From Bryopsis sp. KO-2023 (lineage: Eukaryota > Chlorophyta > Ulvophyceae > Bryopsidales > Bryopsidaceae), in NCBI GenBank assembly GCA_030272585.1, contig BSYQ01000013.1, forward strand, positions 620,001-684,000: 64,000 bases of DNA, read 5' to 3'. The notes under the pieces were generated by a model. That model made no database searches and had not been told where the DNA came from. It worked only from the letters and a program-made list of their open reading frames with translations. The translations under genes and the position numbers were made by a program. Shown one piece after another: positions 11,512 to 24,500 of this stretch (position 1 is its first letter; each line of letters begins with the position of its first letter).

Positions 11512-14500
11512 CTAATACTCCAAGCTGACCAATGCAGTGAGAGGAGCCAAAGCAAACAGCCCAGCATCAGTTACGCTCGGGCACTCGGCCAGGCTCAGAA
11601 TCGAGAGTCGATTCAAGGTCGCCAAATACGCCACCCCATTATCAGTGATTTGGGGGCATCGTGCAAGGCGGAGGCTGGTCAATCTGGTGCATTTTCCCAA
11701 GGAGTGGAGTGCCATGTCGGTGAGATTGTAGCATCTGTCCAAGTGCACGGTCAGCAGACCTGAGAGATTCATGAGGTCGGCAATTCCCTTATCAGTTGTG
11801 GCGATGCAGCCGCCCAGGCGGAAAGTCGTCAAGCGGGGGAGGCGTGACAAGACCCCCATCGAGACGTCGCCAACCTTGTGGCAAGAAGATACATCCAGAC
11901 CTGACAGCAAAAACAAATCAATTCTTAGAATGTGTTGGCTCTTCTTGGGAGTTCCTCTGTTGGCTCAGTTAAAATTCAAGTCTGCATTAAACATCCTTCA
12001 TGTGTTCTCTGATGGCTGGGTGGATGGTTGAGGGAAATGGCTCAAACCCAAAACAACAAGGCGATGCCACTACCAGTCAAACCAATGAGCTCACCAGTCA
12101 ATTGTGCAAGATTCTGCAGTCCTTCGGCAACCCCCTTGTCAGTGACATTGATACACTGACACATGTCCAGCTTGGTCAAGCCAAGCAGCTTCCCGACTGC
12201 CTGCAGCCCTTCATCCACGACTCCGATACAGCCGCTCAAGCTCAACGTATTGAGTGGAACATTTTCAAAGGATTCGAACCCTGTGCCCATGATACCCTCA
12301 CAACTGGAGATATCCAACGTCCTCAATTTGTTGAGATTGCCCAAACACGCCAGCCCGGCGTCGGTGAGGGCATTGCAGCCGGACAAGACGAGGGTGGTCA
12401 GACTGGGGACTTTGCCGAGGTGCTGCATTCCAGTATCATCGATACGGTGGCAATGGCTGAGGGAGAGCGACTCCAGGTCGTTCAAACCAACGATGTGTTT
12501 CATACCCAGGCTGGTAATGCGGACACACCTGTGGAAAATTACAAGTGGAGGGGGAAAAATCAGCATGCATTCAAGGAAGAGTATCCATCATCGGCCGACT
12601 CAGTTGCTCCATGATTCATAACAATGGCCCCACCTGCTGAGTTGCAGTGAGGTGATGCCCTTGATCAAGCCAATGACGCTCAAGGTGGAGTCGTTCACAC
12701 TGGAGCTTCCCTGCAGGTCGATGGATTTCAAATTCGCCAGCTTCAGCAACGGTGCCATGCCGGATCCGGCAAAATGCCACTGGAAAAATGCCAAACTCAA
12801 GCTCTTCAAGTTATTAAACCCAGCCAAGTTCATCATCCCATTGTCTGTCAGTAGATTGCCCATGTGCATGTCGCCCAGTCCCAAAGAGGAAAGGTTGTTG
12901 AGGGGCTGCAGCTCCTCCACAGTGTCGTCAGTCACATCGAGCAGCGGCATGTTCAGTAAGTTCAAATCCTCCAGGTAGGGGAGGGTCGCCACATGTCGAA
13001 TCGCTCCCCGAGTAACTCTTGCGCAACCCCTCAGGCTCAACACCCTCAGCTCCGTCAAAGTAACGAGCGACATCACGCCAACGTCACTCACGTCCAACCA
13101 CATAAGGCACAGGTTGCGGAGTTTCGGGTGGTGAGCTGCGATCATCGCCAGTCCGTTGTCACTCACACGGGTGTTCTGCAACTGCATGCCTCCCACGCTC
13201 AGCTGAGTCAAGTTCTTCAGCCCGGAGAGCTGGAACAAGACGGCGTCCGTGACGCACGGCTTCGAGTAGCCCGTGTTGAGAAGGTTCAAGCTCTCGAGGT
13301 GTACGAAAGAGGAGAGCGCCATGACACCCTCCTCGTGAATCAATTGACAGCCGCTGAGGTTGAGGCTTTTCATGCGGGGCACAATGGCCAAGGACCGGAT
13401 GGCTTGATCGGTCACCTTCAGGCACCATGGCAGTTCGAGGTGCTGGAGGTTCTTGAGACGACCGAGCTCAGCGATTCCACGCTCAGTCACTGCGACGCAG
13501 CCGCTGATGTTGACCGAGGTCAGGTTTGGGTGATTTTTTGCGAGAACAGCCAAACCTGCATCACGCAAAACAAAACCAGAATTGACGAAAGAAACCACAC
13601 CTCTCTTGATATTCTCTTTCAGACTGAAATCCTCAAAGCTTCTCAGAACGCCCATCTAGTATTGGGCAGCCATCGAATAATAGGGGCGGCCCTGCCTCCT
13701 AAGATTTTTATCTGGACTTCTGCGTTTGCTTATTTTTCAAGGTTGGTTTTTCTGGAGATGCGGGAATGCCATCGTTTTGAAGCCAAAATGAGAACCACTA
13801 ACTCCTGTCACCTACACAAAAGTTTTTTTTTTGGGGGTGTTGCTTTTCCCTTACCATCATCACTGACGTGGACACACTGAGAGAGGTTCACTGTGTGCAG
13901 TCTGGAGAGTGCGTTTAATTGCACTATGCAATCATCGGTAATGGTGGATGCGATGAGCCTGTGATGTCTGCCCAGATTCAGCTCGCGCAAATTCCTGAGA
14001 AGCTGCAAATATCTGATGCCGTCCAAATCCACATCCTACCAAAAAGATGAGAAACAAAATTGAAAATGGACAGGAAAAACAACCCCCCAATGGATTGGCA
14101 GCCTAAGAATGAACCAAATCACTTTATTCTCCTAAACAAACAGCATGGACAAATTTTCCTGCACATTTATCATGGACTGTGCGTTTCAATAAGTTGCTTG
14201 TTTCATATATATAAGAATATGAGGGAGCATCAGTGTACAAAAAAGGTTTCATCAAAAAAAAATTCTGCTGTGAACAGCACATTTTTCATCATCTGCTCCC
14301 AACATTATCCAAAAACCAAACTCGCTAATACATATTCCGATCATTTGTTATGGACCTCGAAGTAAATCGAGAAAATGCACCTACCTCGATGCAGTTGCTC
14401 AAATCCAGGCAGTGCAGACAAGGGAAAGATTCCACCAGCTTGAAGGGGTGGAATTCTTTTGGAGTGAGCGAGTCCAAGCTCCGAGTCGCCGAGCCGTTCC

Positions 14501-15062
14501 AGTCTTTGCACACCAGCCGAACGGCCCTGCAAAAATTAAAAAAACTGCATCTCAACACTGCTGGTAGCTCGCTCAACTTTGTTTATTTCTACAGCCTCCA
14601 ATTCATTTTATCTTTTCTATTTGTATCGACTTGTGTCTGAGGGGAGAAATTATAGAGTGGTTTCGATAGATTTGAGTGACGTATTCCTTCACCAACGAAT
14701 TTTCAATTCTGAAAGTTCACCCAAGTTTTTTTTTTTCACTATGGTTATCTGCTCTTCCCTATGATATTGTGTTGGAACTCGCCCCAACCTCACCTTCAAA
14801 AAAATGGGACATGTTTCAAAGTGAATGGCTGATGTGTTTTCACATTGCTTTACCAAAGCAATCAAAAAATCGATCCATCGCGATGACGCAGCCGCATTCG
14901 ACACGAGACAAACGATCACCTAACAAAACTACAGAAACACACGCGGCGTCCGCGGCCTACGCACCCTGCCACTCTGTCGTCCATTTCTTTGAGGATGAGT
15001 CCCATCACCGCGTCGGGAAGGTGGCACCAGTTTACGTCTTCCAACGACGAGCGCTCCACCAT
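11512..15062 (-). CDS. F-box/LRR protein (6 exons)
   Basis: A substrate-recognition subunit of an SCF ubiquitin ligase by architecture. Exons are 14965-15062, 14385-14526, 13855-14035, 12634-13555, 12095-12528 and 11512-11900; phases close to 721 residues from the ATG at 15062. The N-terminal F-box (about residues 12-50) reads WCHLPDAVMGLILKEMDD then AVRLVCKDWNGSAT across an exon junction. The rest is cysteine-containing leucine-rich repeats of the AMN1/FBXL type, with the periodic pattern LxSLxLSxCxxITDxGxxxL, roughly 20 repeats. The substrate is unknown. The frame stays open 26 codons upstream of this ATG to an acceptor at 15140, so the first exon may start earlier and join the upstream membrane-protein exons. 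Long antisense frames over the LRR exons are shadows. Confidence 0.9.
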
Positions 15063-15325
15063 GGGGCGCCTCACGGGCGTGGAGCTGCGCTTGAGTGCGC
15101 GCTCGATGTCCTCCACTCCGCGAGGGACGGCCGTTCGCCTGTCGGAAGATTACCAACAAGGTCAGAGTCGCGCAAAAGACCAGTGTAAAAAACACACGAG
15201 GCCAAGGTTGGCGTTGTACGGAAGCCTGCGATAGGATGCCAAATGGGCTGACGACAAAACGAAAAGATGTTTGAAGTGCCGACATGAAGTTGAAGTGCCG
15301 ACATGAAGGAAAATGTGTATTTTAT

Positions 15326-15858
15326 TTAGGGGGACGACAGTGGCAGAGGGGTCCGTGCGAAGGGCACTGACCTGGACGAAGGCGCGACATCTTCTTTCTT
15401 CTGTTTCGATCGTGACTTTTTGTAGGCCACGCATATCCCCAAACAAGCGAGGACGACGCCTTGTAAAACGAGGTACGAAATCGGCTCCTGAAAAAGAGGG
15501 GTTCAGCCAGTTAGCCCAGAGAAGTCAAAAATCTTGTCCGCGTACCCTCGCACAATCGCCATTCGAAAACTTTGAAACCAAAAAAAACCTGGCACGCCAG
15601 GTTCGAAAAACACAACACCTAAGCGTGGGTGCCATTCGAGCGTGTCGGATCAAAAACGGGGGCTCTCACCTTGAGAACACCGGCCAGCCTCGTGACGTCC
15701 ACAAAATTGACTGCGATTGTCGAAAGAAATACGACGTAGAAGAGAATGGCAGCCAATCCCGGCCCGCGGTCTCCTACCAACACGACGGTGAACGACAACA
15801 ACACCGCGGTAACCCCATACAGAAAGTACAACTGGTTGCCCGAACCCTCCGTCTCCAT
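15326..15858 (-). CDS. small multi-pass membrane protein (2 exons)
   Basis: Exons at 15670-15858 and 15326-15487 are joined in phase 0 (AAG donor GTGAGA, acceptor TTTTTCAG). They give 116 residues from an ATG preceded by an in-frame TGA. Three or four hydrophobic helices are visible (LYFLYGVTAVLLSFTVVLVG, LAAILFYVVFLSTIAVNFV, ISYLVLQGVVLACLGICVAY), followed by a Lys/Arg-rich tail. The stop TAA overlaps an ATAAA-type poly(A) signal. No family is recognised. An alternative donor (AG then GTCAGTG, 15369-15370) would splice in frame to the acceptor at 15140 and fuse this protein to the F-box protein. Both models are open. Confidence 0.55.
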
Positions 15859-17880
15859 CTCGAAAAGCAGCTTTCACCAACTCACGAAACGAAAAAACGG
15901 AAAACAAAAAAGGTGTATACCAAATATATTCAAAAAGAAAATCCCCAACGGCCCAACGTACTTTCGGACCCCAAAATATACCCCCTTAAAACGATATAAT
16001 CTGCGAATACCCTACGAAACCGTCCCGTCTTCGTCAATAATTTTTTCCCCCTGTTTCTTTTCTTGTTGGTCTTTTCCCCCTCGCTTTCTGCGCCCTTCCG
16101 TGTTTTTTTTTTTGTTTTTCCTTTTCTCTGTCTACTTCACGCGAAATTTAGCGTGTCGGTGGACCGACGAAAAAAACCTGCTCAGTACAAAGGCGAGACG
16201 AAACTACTGTGTTACGCTGACAAGAGACTAGGCTCCTTTGCCCTACAAATATCATTCAGGCAACAAAAACAGCCTTTCGCTCATCGCAGCGAGAGTGCTA
16301 GTGACTTGGGAGGTTTTCGACCCGACTCTTCTCTCTTCACTCGTTTGGGTTGGGCGGCTTACGTCATGGGTGTCCGTACTCCAGTGAGATTATTCATTCA
16401 TGGTGAATTCGAGAATCCACGTCAAGTCCTCGTCGGAAGGCTATGACGTTTTCGCCACTGGGGTCGGTCGGTGCTCTGTTCGTCTTTTGGTCGATGGATG
16501 TGTTGATATTAGTGGAGTAGATTTTTTTTTTTTTGACCCCACCAACACCGACTGGTGGGCTCGCAATCGGTGGTGTGGGGTGTAACCTGCAACCACACGA
16601 CACAGCCAGCGCGATTTCGCAATTCTGAAGCGAATCGGATTTTTTTTTGCACTACTGAATGTCAGTCAGATCGGGGAGGGTACGAGGTATGACTGCCTTT
16701 GCAGGTTCCCAATACTTGGTTCTGAGGGGAGTACCGTTTCTGAGTTTCACTGGTGGGACGAAATGAGGTTTGTGTCTGAGATTGGGCCAGCATAATATAG
16801 CTAAATCGATGCCATCGCAGCCAAGGATGAATTGTACAGAAACTACCCAAAACAACTACTGCATTGTGTTGAGCAATTGGTGGACAGAATGCCAAATTTT
16901 GGCTAAAACTCTCGCATGTTGCTTCAGAATTGAGCCTCGAAAGGTTGCCATGAGCAATTCAAACAGCTGAATTCACTCAAATTGCATCAGCAACATTTTT
17001 TGGTGCTACACAGTGCACACTGGACTGCAAAAATCAGCAGTTTTTGACAGTTAAGTTTCCTGGAGCTGGTTGCAAATTAAGCCTTGGTGGTGGTGTTGTG
17101 GGAGAAGTGGGTTTGTGCAGGTAGTATCCATGTGTGGTCGGTGTGATTCTTGGTGTGAAATTTACTCACTTCGTGAGGTCAGTGACTTTTATGTCGAGGT
17201 TTTATGCAAGTGCATCCAGATTGAACACAAACTTGTTGTGTCTTGGAGATTGTGTCTTGGCCGTGCTGGTCTGCAAAATCCTCTCACTCCCCTCCCTTTG
17301 CAAAAGAGAAAAAGGAAAGGCCATTTTAAAAGCATTGCAAGTTTCATTGAAATCATCTTTCAAAATCGTGAAAAATGCTGTGTAAAAAATCATCGGCATC
17401 AAATAGTAGTGCCTTATTCCTTCAGGGTGATAGGCTTGGTATCCTTCTATAGGACCTCTCCTCCTCCCCTGTGAGACTCTTTTTCCTAGGTGGTGGGTTT
17501 TGGGGGCAGTCTGGATGTTTTTTCTTGATTCTAGTGGATGAGTGCTTGCTGTGGAGTCAATATGTTTGGGATGAGATGACAGTTCAGAAACAGTCAGATT
17601 TGCATGTGTGGTTTCTGGGGTGCCAGAATTACCTGGATTAGAAATGGACTCAGAAGGGTAAAAAGAATTGGAAAAAAATCGTTCATCAGTCCCATCATTC
17701 CAAATTCGGCCAAGCAGCTTCGCCCCCGAAAGACTGAATTTGAGAACACGAATTCGTTTTGCTGCCAAAAAAAAAAAATCGACTGTCGAAACAACGCGAT
17801 CAGCACAGCACAAGAAGAAAGAATTGAAAGCAACACAGCGACTATCGAAGCTGCCCCCTAAGGAATAGAAATAAGACAAG
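15859..17880. other. divergent intergenic region, unassigned
   Basis: Two kilobases lie between the divergent starts of the membrane-protein gene and the SNARE gene. Open frames occur on both strands, including a 229-codon minus frame at 17202-17891 that overlaps the SNARE start. None has recognisable domains or splice context. The 16650-17060 part looks like decayed repeat sequence, but I cannot assign a family. Confidence 0.4.
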
Positions 17881-20185
17881 ATGGCATCCACGCGCGACCC
17901 ACGTCAAATGAACACCAGGGAGATCCTCGATGAATCTGTCCAGACGAGCGCCCAGAACACGGATACTATGAGGAGAGCGTTACAGGCAGGTGTGCTCGAC
18001 TTCGGTTTCACATTTTCCTTCCTCCGACTTGAGCTGGTGTTTTACGCAGAAACAGAAGCAACGTACAGGTGTTTTCGTTCTTTCTTGCTTCATCAACGAA
18101 GTGATTTGACGTGACGTCTTGCAAAAACCGAGCAGATCGTTCAAGACACCAATGAAGTTCAGGCTGCGACTTTGGATGCGTTAAACGTCCAAGGAGGTCA
18201 ATTGCGTGGGGTTGCAGGAGACCTAGACGAGGTCAGCAGTTGCCTGGGTTAGTTGTCCAGCGTTTTCTACATAAGAAAAAAAATAGAAAAAAAGACAAAA
18301 ACGACTAATCCTTGAAGGAATGTGACATTTATGTTTTCCACACAAGATAATGAGAATAATAAAAAAATAAAATAAATATTCCAAAATATAATTCATTCGC
18401 GAGGGGATACATGGGACTTTCAGCCTCGATGTAATACAGTTGCAAAAAAACCCATAAAATAAAAAGAAATGGTCGCTTAAACATACGATTCCTGATAATC
18501 TCTATACAAAACAGTGAATAAAATCAAAGTTCTAGAGTATGTCTGCGATAAAAGTAGCAATGCTGAAACCTAAACCCAGTTTCGCTTTTTTTCTTCCCGC
18601 ACCTCAAAAAAGAAGCAAAAGAAAAAAACGAGTGACCAACACGCTGCAATCCGCAGAGTTGTTTCTTGGATTTTTGTTTTCACAAAATTTGAGGAAACGA
18701 AGCAGAGTAGATGGACTGAATGGGTCAAGCCGTCTCATTACTGAGTTTCCTGAGGGTTGAATGGCGTGTTGCGTTCGTAGGTGCATGAGGGTGTGGATGA
18801 TGCGGAAGAAGTTTTAGAAAAAATGAGGTGTTGTGGATTTCTTCGATCAAGCAAGCCCAGGAGAAAAAAATCAAGATCCCCAAAGGCACCCAAGTGAGTC
18901 TGGCAGCACGACCCTAAAAAGGAAAATGAAAATCTGAAAACAAAACGCACACACACACACAAACCAAAAAAAAAAATTGTAAGGAAGCAACGTGGAGTGT
19001 TCGATTTTTGTCTTAATGGTTTTTGTTCATTTGTATGTTGCTTTGGTAGGGCTCCTGCGAAATCTGCTCCTGTTACGAATGGAGCTGTGAAGCGCAAGGA
19101 AACGGTGAGCGTCCATTTGAGGGATTTCAATTGAAGTGGGACTCCAGCTTCCTGGAGCCCCATGCACATGCCATCACCACAATATAAATATAATATATGT
19201 ACACATAATAATAATCACAAGAGGTTCGATTTCTGTGATTATGATTGTTATTTAATATATTTTCAACCAACATATTCCCCAATCATGTTCCATCTTTGTC
19301 ACTACCACCGCTTTAGGCCAGACGCTTCATAATCCCAGTTGCTTTTCCACTGAAGTTTATTTCCATTCTCCAAACTCGCTTTTTTCCTCCCTCCTTTTTG
19401 CCAGGGTGGTCAGCAGGTCCCTATTTCCACCATGGAAAGAACGCACACCAATTCCAGCCAAGGTATGAATGAAAATGATTTTTTTTTCTCTCCTGAAATG
19501 TTCAACGCATCAATTACCTCCTGTAAACATCAATCAAATGGCAATGTCCCCAGCAATGGGCGAAACATTTTTCTTTAAAATCAAGTCGAGTGGTCAGCAG
19601 GGGATGCTTTCAGAACCTTCCCTCTGTGTTTTCATTTGTGTTGATAAATTCTGTGTGGATGAGGCTGTGATGCCCATCTTTTTTCATTTTATCAATATTT
19701 TCCTCACCTCGTGTGTTGTTTTATCCTGTTTTGCTGCATAGACCCTGCGTATGCCCAAATTCAAACAGATCGAGTCGCCCAGGAGGATTATTTGACAATG
19801 ATAGATAGAACGCTCGATGCTGTGAAACAAGGGGCCCAGGTATTTTCTCCTCCTGCACGTTTTTTGTTTCTTGTGTTTCCCTCAGTACATCATGGCATTC
19901 AAATAAACCCATTCAATTTTTCAGAACGAACGTCTTGTTCAGCTATGACTAATGAGAAAGACAATCAACCAATCATGAGGTCAGATGTATGAGTATGTGT
20001 GTGTGTGTGTGTCCGATTTAATTTTTTTTTTTTTAATTTTTTTTTCTTCTGTACAGGATATGGGTTCAGAGCTGGATACCCAGAACAAGTATCTGGAAAA
20101 TATTCAAGATCAAGCCCATGCTGTTCATGAACGTGTGGATGATGTAAATAGACATGCTGTCATTCGCAGGCATGTGAAACGTTAG
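17881..20185 (+). CDS. SNAP-25-family Qb+Qc SNARE (7 exons)
   Basis: A SNAP-25/SNAP33-type SNARE, which supplies the Qb and Qc helices for plasma-membrane or cytokinetic membrane fusion. Exons are 17881-17985, 18136-18231, 18781-18893, 19050-19104, 19405-19462, 19742-19839 and 20057-20185, giving 217 residues with every phase closed. The first SNARE helix spans about residues 10-85 (NTDTMRRALQ, ALNVQGGQLRGVAGDLDE). It leads to a MRCCGF cysteine pair and a basic linker (RRKKSRSPK), typical of a palmitoylated membrane-attachment loop. The second helix (about 150-217) reads QEDYLTMIDRTLDAVKQGAQ and ends with a heptad run to HVKR. There is no transmembrane segment, as expected for the family. Intron 1 starts with GC (ACAG|GCAGGT), the only donor there that keeps frame. 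Confidence 0.9.
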
Positions 20186-21282
20186 GGGCGATACGTCATG
20201 TTCCCTGTACCCACCCCCCTTCCTTTCCCCCCAAACAAAACTATGTGGTGGAACCAGGAATAGTCTTTTTTCTTTATTCTTAGGGGAGGGTGGAAAAAGG
20301 GGCCAACGCATGCAAAACATGGTCTGTTTGTTTTGTCCCAGTTTCAGTTTCTGGTGTCTGTGGCGTATGTGTGTGTATTTTTTAAAGGAGTTTTTATGTC
20401 GAGAGTTTTCCCCAAGGGACGAGCTCCGTTAGGGTTCGTGATTGGTGGGAGGGTTTGAAAAAGGGGTGGGGGAGAGCCCCTCTTGTGATTTTCGTTCTGG
20501 AACAGATGCGTGTGGTTTGTTGGGTGGAATTGTACTCTGATAGAGGACAACAGGTTTTTCGGCGAGTTGGGGGGGGGAGTGGAAAGCTTAGAACTGATTC
20601 TGCTGTACACCATCAATTATATAGAGCATGGCCTTTTCCCCCAGGAATGTGTAGTCTTGCCGGACACTGTTTGATATTGTAAATGGCTGTTGAAATAGTG
20701 TTGGGATCGTGTAACGCTACGGCTTAGGCCATACCATGTGAAACGAACACATTTCCATTCTGGTTTTCTGCTTTTTTTGTTTATTCCCGACCCTTTCCCT
20801 CTTTTCTTAAACAAGTCAGCTGCGTTGATCTGCTGGCCACACTGGTTCTGGATAGAAAATGATAAACTTCTCTGGAATCATGATATCGTACCCCCTTATA
20901 TGTATAGATTATATTAGATATATATTATATCCCGAACCCCCGCTTGCCTGATTTCCAACTTAGGAACATACACAGAAACAGAAGAAGAATATAGGGACCC
21001 TCTGCAGAAGTGCGCTTGGCTTTTCTGATTTGCTTCGTTTTGACTTGCTTGTCCCCGAGCAGCATTTTAGCTTCTCTATGATCAATCAATGAATGTTTGA
21101 TTTACATCAGGCAAAGTTGTACAACGAAAGCTGTCCACGACGAGGTGATGCAGTCCAGTCATTCTACAATACAAATCTAGTCATGCACACACCCACAAAA
21201 ACCCAGATATCTCTTCCACAAGCATGGAAGCACCCTTAATCTACATCAGAAAAATCCATTTTCCGCACAAAGCTCCTTTTGA
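20186..21282. other. 3' flank of the SNARE gene, no gene seen
   Basis: The stretch from the SNARE stop to the retrotransposon holds G/T-rich sequence and an AT-rich patch (20895-20935). I see no exon that I can support. Confidence 0.4.
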
Positions 21283-21286
21283 CCAC

Positions 21287-21457
21287 TGTTAATATCGCAA
21301 CCTTGGCCTGGTTTTCGAACAAGTGTTTTTCTTACAGAAAATTGTTCCCGGACACAATCCTACTTTCCAAACTTATACTTCAAGATCTCTCCTTTCATCA
21401 ACTAATTTAGTTCACATCTACAGAAATTAAGGCTACTCTGAAATCAAATTCCCAACA
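21287..21457 (-). repeat. 3' LTR (171 bp)
   Basis: This is the downstream long terminal repeat in element orientation. It has TG...CA ends and is identical to the copy at 27969-28139 over its full length. The polyprotein stop lies about 85 bp upstream of it. Confidence 0.93.
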
Positions 21458-21542
21458 CGCTTCACCGCGCAGAAAAACTCCGATATAACGAAATTTCGCA
21501 AAGAGAAATAAATTAGTAAAAAAATAGGAGATCCCTCAAAGC

Positions 21543-24500
21543 CTAGTAATAATGCTTCATCTGGTTGGCATGAAGTATTAAGTAAGGCTTGCGTCCTTTT
21601 TTGACTTCCCTTGTGACTGGAGCTACCTTGAACCTTCTTCCCGAAATGTGAGTAATGATTTTGTAAGGTCCCTTCCAAATCGGCTCCAGTTTTCCCAATT
21701 CGCGCGACAGACGATCATAATCCAGGATTAGGACTTCTTCTCCCACATAGTGATAATGCCGATTGGGAGCTGTTCGTCGTGCGTTGATCTGTTCTCTCCT
21801 TTTTTCTGTCCGATCCAAAGCTTCAGCCCATGCATCCTCTCCTGCGCGCCACAACGCAGCAGGCGAGTATTTGGTAGTGTTGTGAATCATGTTGTTGATC
21901 TGGTCCAAGGCTCTGTTGATGTGATTACTCCATTCTCCTCCCATGTCGAATTGCAGAACTCTCAGGCGATCCAGTAACGTTCGGTTAAAACGCTCTATCA
22001 ATCCGTTTGCTCTGTGGTGGTGTGCAGGAACGCGATCTAACCGTATTCCACGGCGGTGGGCCCAATTGGAGACCGCGGAAGACTGGAAGTAGCTGGCACC
22101 GTCAGTGAGGATCGTGTTTGGAGTAGGAGCTGCCTTGAGCCAGATGTCCAGAGTAGCGAGGATGGATTGGGTTGACGACTTCTTCAGCGGAACAGCGAAT
22201 CCAAGGCGAGTAAGTCCGTCGACCAAACACATTATGTATCTGTGTCCTTTCGAGTCGACAGGTAGTGGACCTATCAGGTCAATGTTAAGGCTCTCGCCAG
22301 GCCTCTTTGGGTTCGTCGGAGAGCCTAAGGTCTCTTTTTCCTTCGGTGATGTGAAGTGTTGGCACGTGACACATCTTTTAACGACTTCGTGGATCTCCGA
22401 CAGGTTGACGTCCCAGCCCATTTGGTGGCATTGCCACTGGAGTTTTTGTGACTTCCAGTGACCGTCCGAGTGAAGAGCTTCCAGTGCAGAACGAGACGGC
22501 GACACCTGGATAGGGCTGACGACTGGGACGTCCTCCTTCGCGAACCATCGCGACAGTTGGTCAGCCCAGGGATTGCTTTCGCCTGCCAGAAACTCCACTC
22601 GCATGCGTCCAGGAGAAGGGAAGTGTGACCAAATCCAAGCGACGAGGCGAGCAGCGCGGAGGTCCGACATGAGGTCTGGCCCAGGAGGATTGCGTAAGCG
22701 GTGGTAAGCACTTTGGGAATCAGTGTAAACCACGATAGGTCGAGCTCCCACCAAAGGCATGACATCGCGCAGGGACCAGGCGAGGCATTGGAGTTCGCCC
22801 AAGAAGCTGGACGGAGGAACGCCCGTGAGCCGTTGGGAGTTGAGCGCGACGACCCTTCCTTGTTCTGGCGGTCCCGAGAAGAGCACGTAGCCTCGCCCAG
22901 TTCCCGACCAATCCACTTGGAGGTGGAAAGTGGAGGCTTCTTCCCTCGTAAGTGAAATGTTGTTCTCCAGTATCTTCGTCCATGCTTCTTTTGCCAGTTG
23001 ATCCAACGTTTCTCCAGGAGTGTTTGGTGGCTGTGCTTGTAGGGGCTCCACGTATGCGCTGTAGCCTGGGCACACTCCGCGCGAGACATTGAAGAGCCCT
23101 AGGACCTTCCGAAGATCGCTGGGAGAGCGGATAGGAGGTAAGTTTGTGCGCTGTTGCTCCAGGAAGTGTTTTAACGAGATGCCTTCAGGACCCAGGGTGT
23201 AGCCGAGGAATTGGACTTCCGAGCGAGCGATTTGGGCCTTCGAGGGGTTTACGCACCACCCGACCTCGCGAAGGCGTTCCAGAACTTGGCGAAGGTGGAG
23301 GTCATGCTCTGCGCGGTTTCTTCCCCCTACTAGGATATCGTCGACGAAATTTCGGGCAGCCTTCCCCTCCAAAACGGACTTCACGCGTTCATGGAACAAC
23401 CCTGGTGACGAACTCCACCCCTGCGGAAGGCGTAGGTACCAATAGCGTCCCACATCCGTTTCGAAGCCAAAGAGTGGGCGAAGGGAGGGACACACTTCCA
23501 ATTGGAAGAAACCGTCAGAGAGGTCGAGCACCGAAAACGTCGTCCATTCCGCAGGGATGGAGTCCACCACCGAACGCACATTCAGAGATGACGAACCCCA
23601 GGGAGGAGAATAGCCATTGAGCGTCCTGAAGTCGACGGTTTTGCGGAGTTTCCCCGACGGCTTCCTCAAGAATAAAACTGGGGAGAAATGAGCGCGCTGT
23701 CCAGGTAAGAGGTGCTCCACTACTCCTTTGCGTTCCAGGTTTCCCATGAACTCCGCGATTTCATGTTTCTCTATGCCAGTAGGATGATATCGTCGTCCTG
23801 TCGACGACAAAGGTATTCTGTGCATAGGAATCCTCCAGTCTATTTCCCTGTGGCATATGCGAAGTCGTTTACTCCACTTGTTTTTCGGAATGTGCTGTAG
23901 GTCGTCAGTGAAGACGTCAGGAAACTTTGATGTCCAGTGCTGGAGTAGGGAGGCATCCTCAGGGGAGTTCATTCCATTTGTTTGCTCTGCTTTGTCCAGT
24001 TTCCCTTGTGTTTCGTTCCTTCCGGTTCCCGACTTTTCCTTTGTCTGTCCACAGGTGTCCTTATCCATTCGCAAGGGGAGCTGAGCAGCTTCTGGAGTTG
24101 GAGGTGGAATTGCAGGCACATTCAGGTTTGCCTTTGACCTCCCTCCGTGTCCTCCCAGAAATGCTGCAGCATGTGGATGTTGTTCAACTGGATCTGCAGT
24201 AAGGTCTCCTTGTGTGTCCCTTCCAGAACTGATCGGAGAGCTTCCAGGGAAGATCCCCAGAGAAAGCTGTAAACTGCCATCTGTGTGAGGAATGGTTGGA
24301 GCTGAAGAAGGAGAGGGAGTTCCCTGGAAGGTGAGTTCCGATAATCCAGAACTTTGTTTCGAAACTTCAGGAGCTGCAGAAGATACTTCTGCTGCTTCCT
24401 TTCCAGTATTGAATCGATTGTTTTCAGAAGAAGTCCCCATAGCAGGCTGTAAACTTCCATCCATGTGGGGAGTCGTTGGGGCTGAAGGAGGAGAGGGAAC

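Noticed and set aside
12993..13880. 295-codon plus-strand frame
   Set aside because: It lies antisense to the LRR exons and reads the reverse of the leucine repeats as His/Gln-rich sequence. The minus-strand exons have matching splice phases and a clear family.
16652..16895. Possible transposase fragment (FILGCDGIDLAIL)
   Set aside because: It is only weakly reminiscent of a Harbinger DDE region. No second motif was found and the frame is short.
17202..17891. 229-codon minus-strand frame
   Set aside because: It overlaps the SNARE start codon, has no domain or splice sites and shows mixed composition. It was judged chance or decayed repeat.
22325..23089. 254-codon minus frame inside the retrotransposon
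   Set aside because: It is an alternative frame of the integrase/RNase H coding region.
23144..23620. 158-codon plus frame in the retrotransposon
   Set aside because: It is antisense to the reverse transcriptase, which has all expected motifs.
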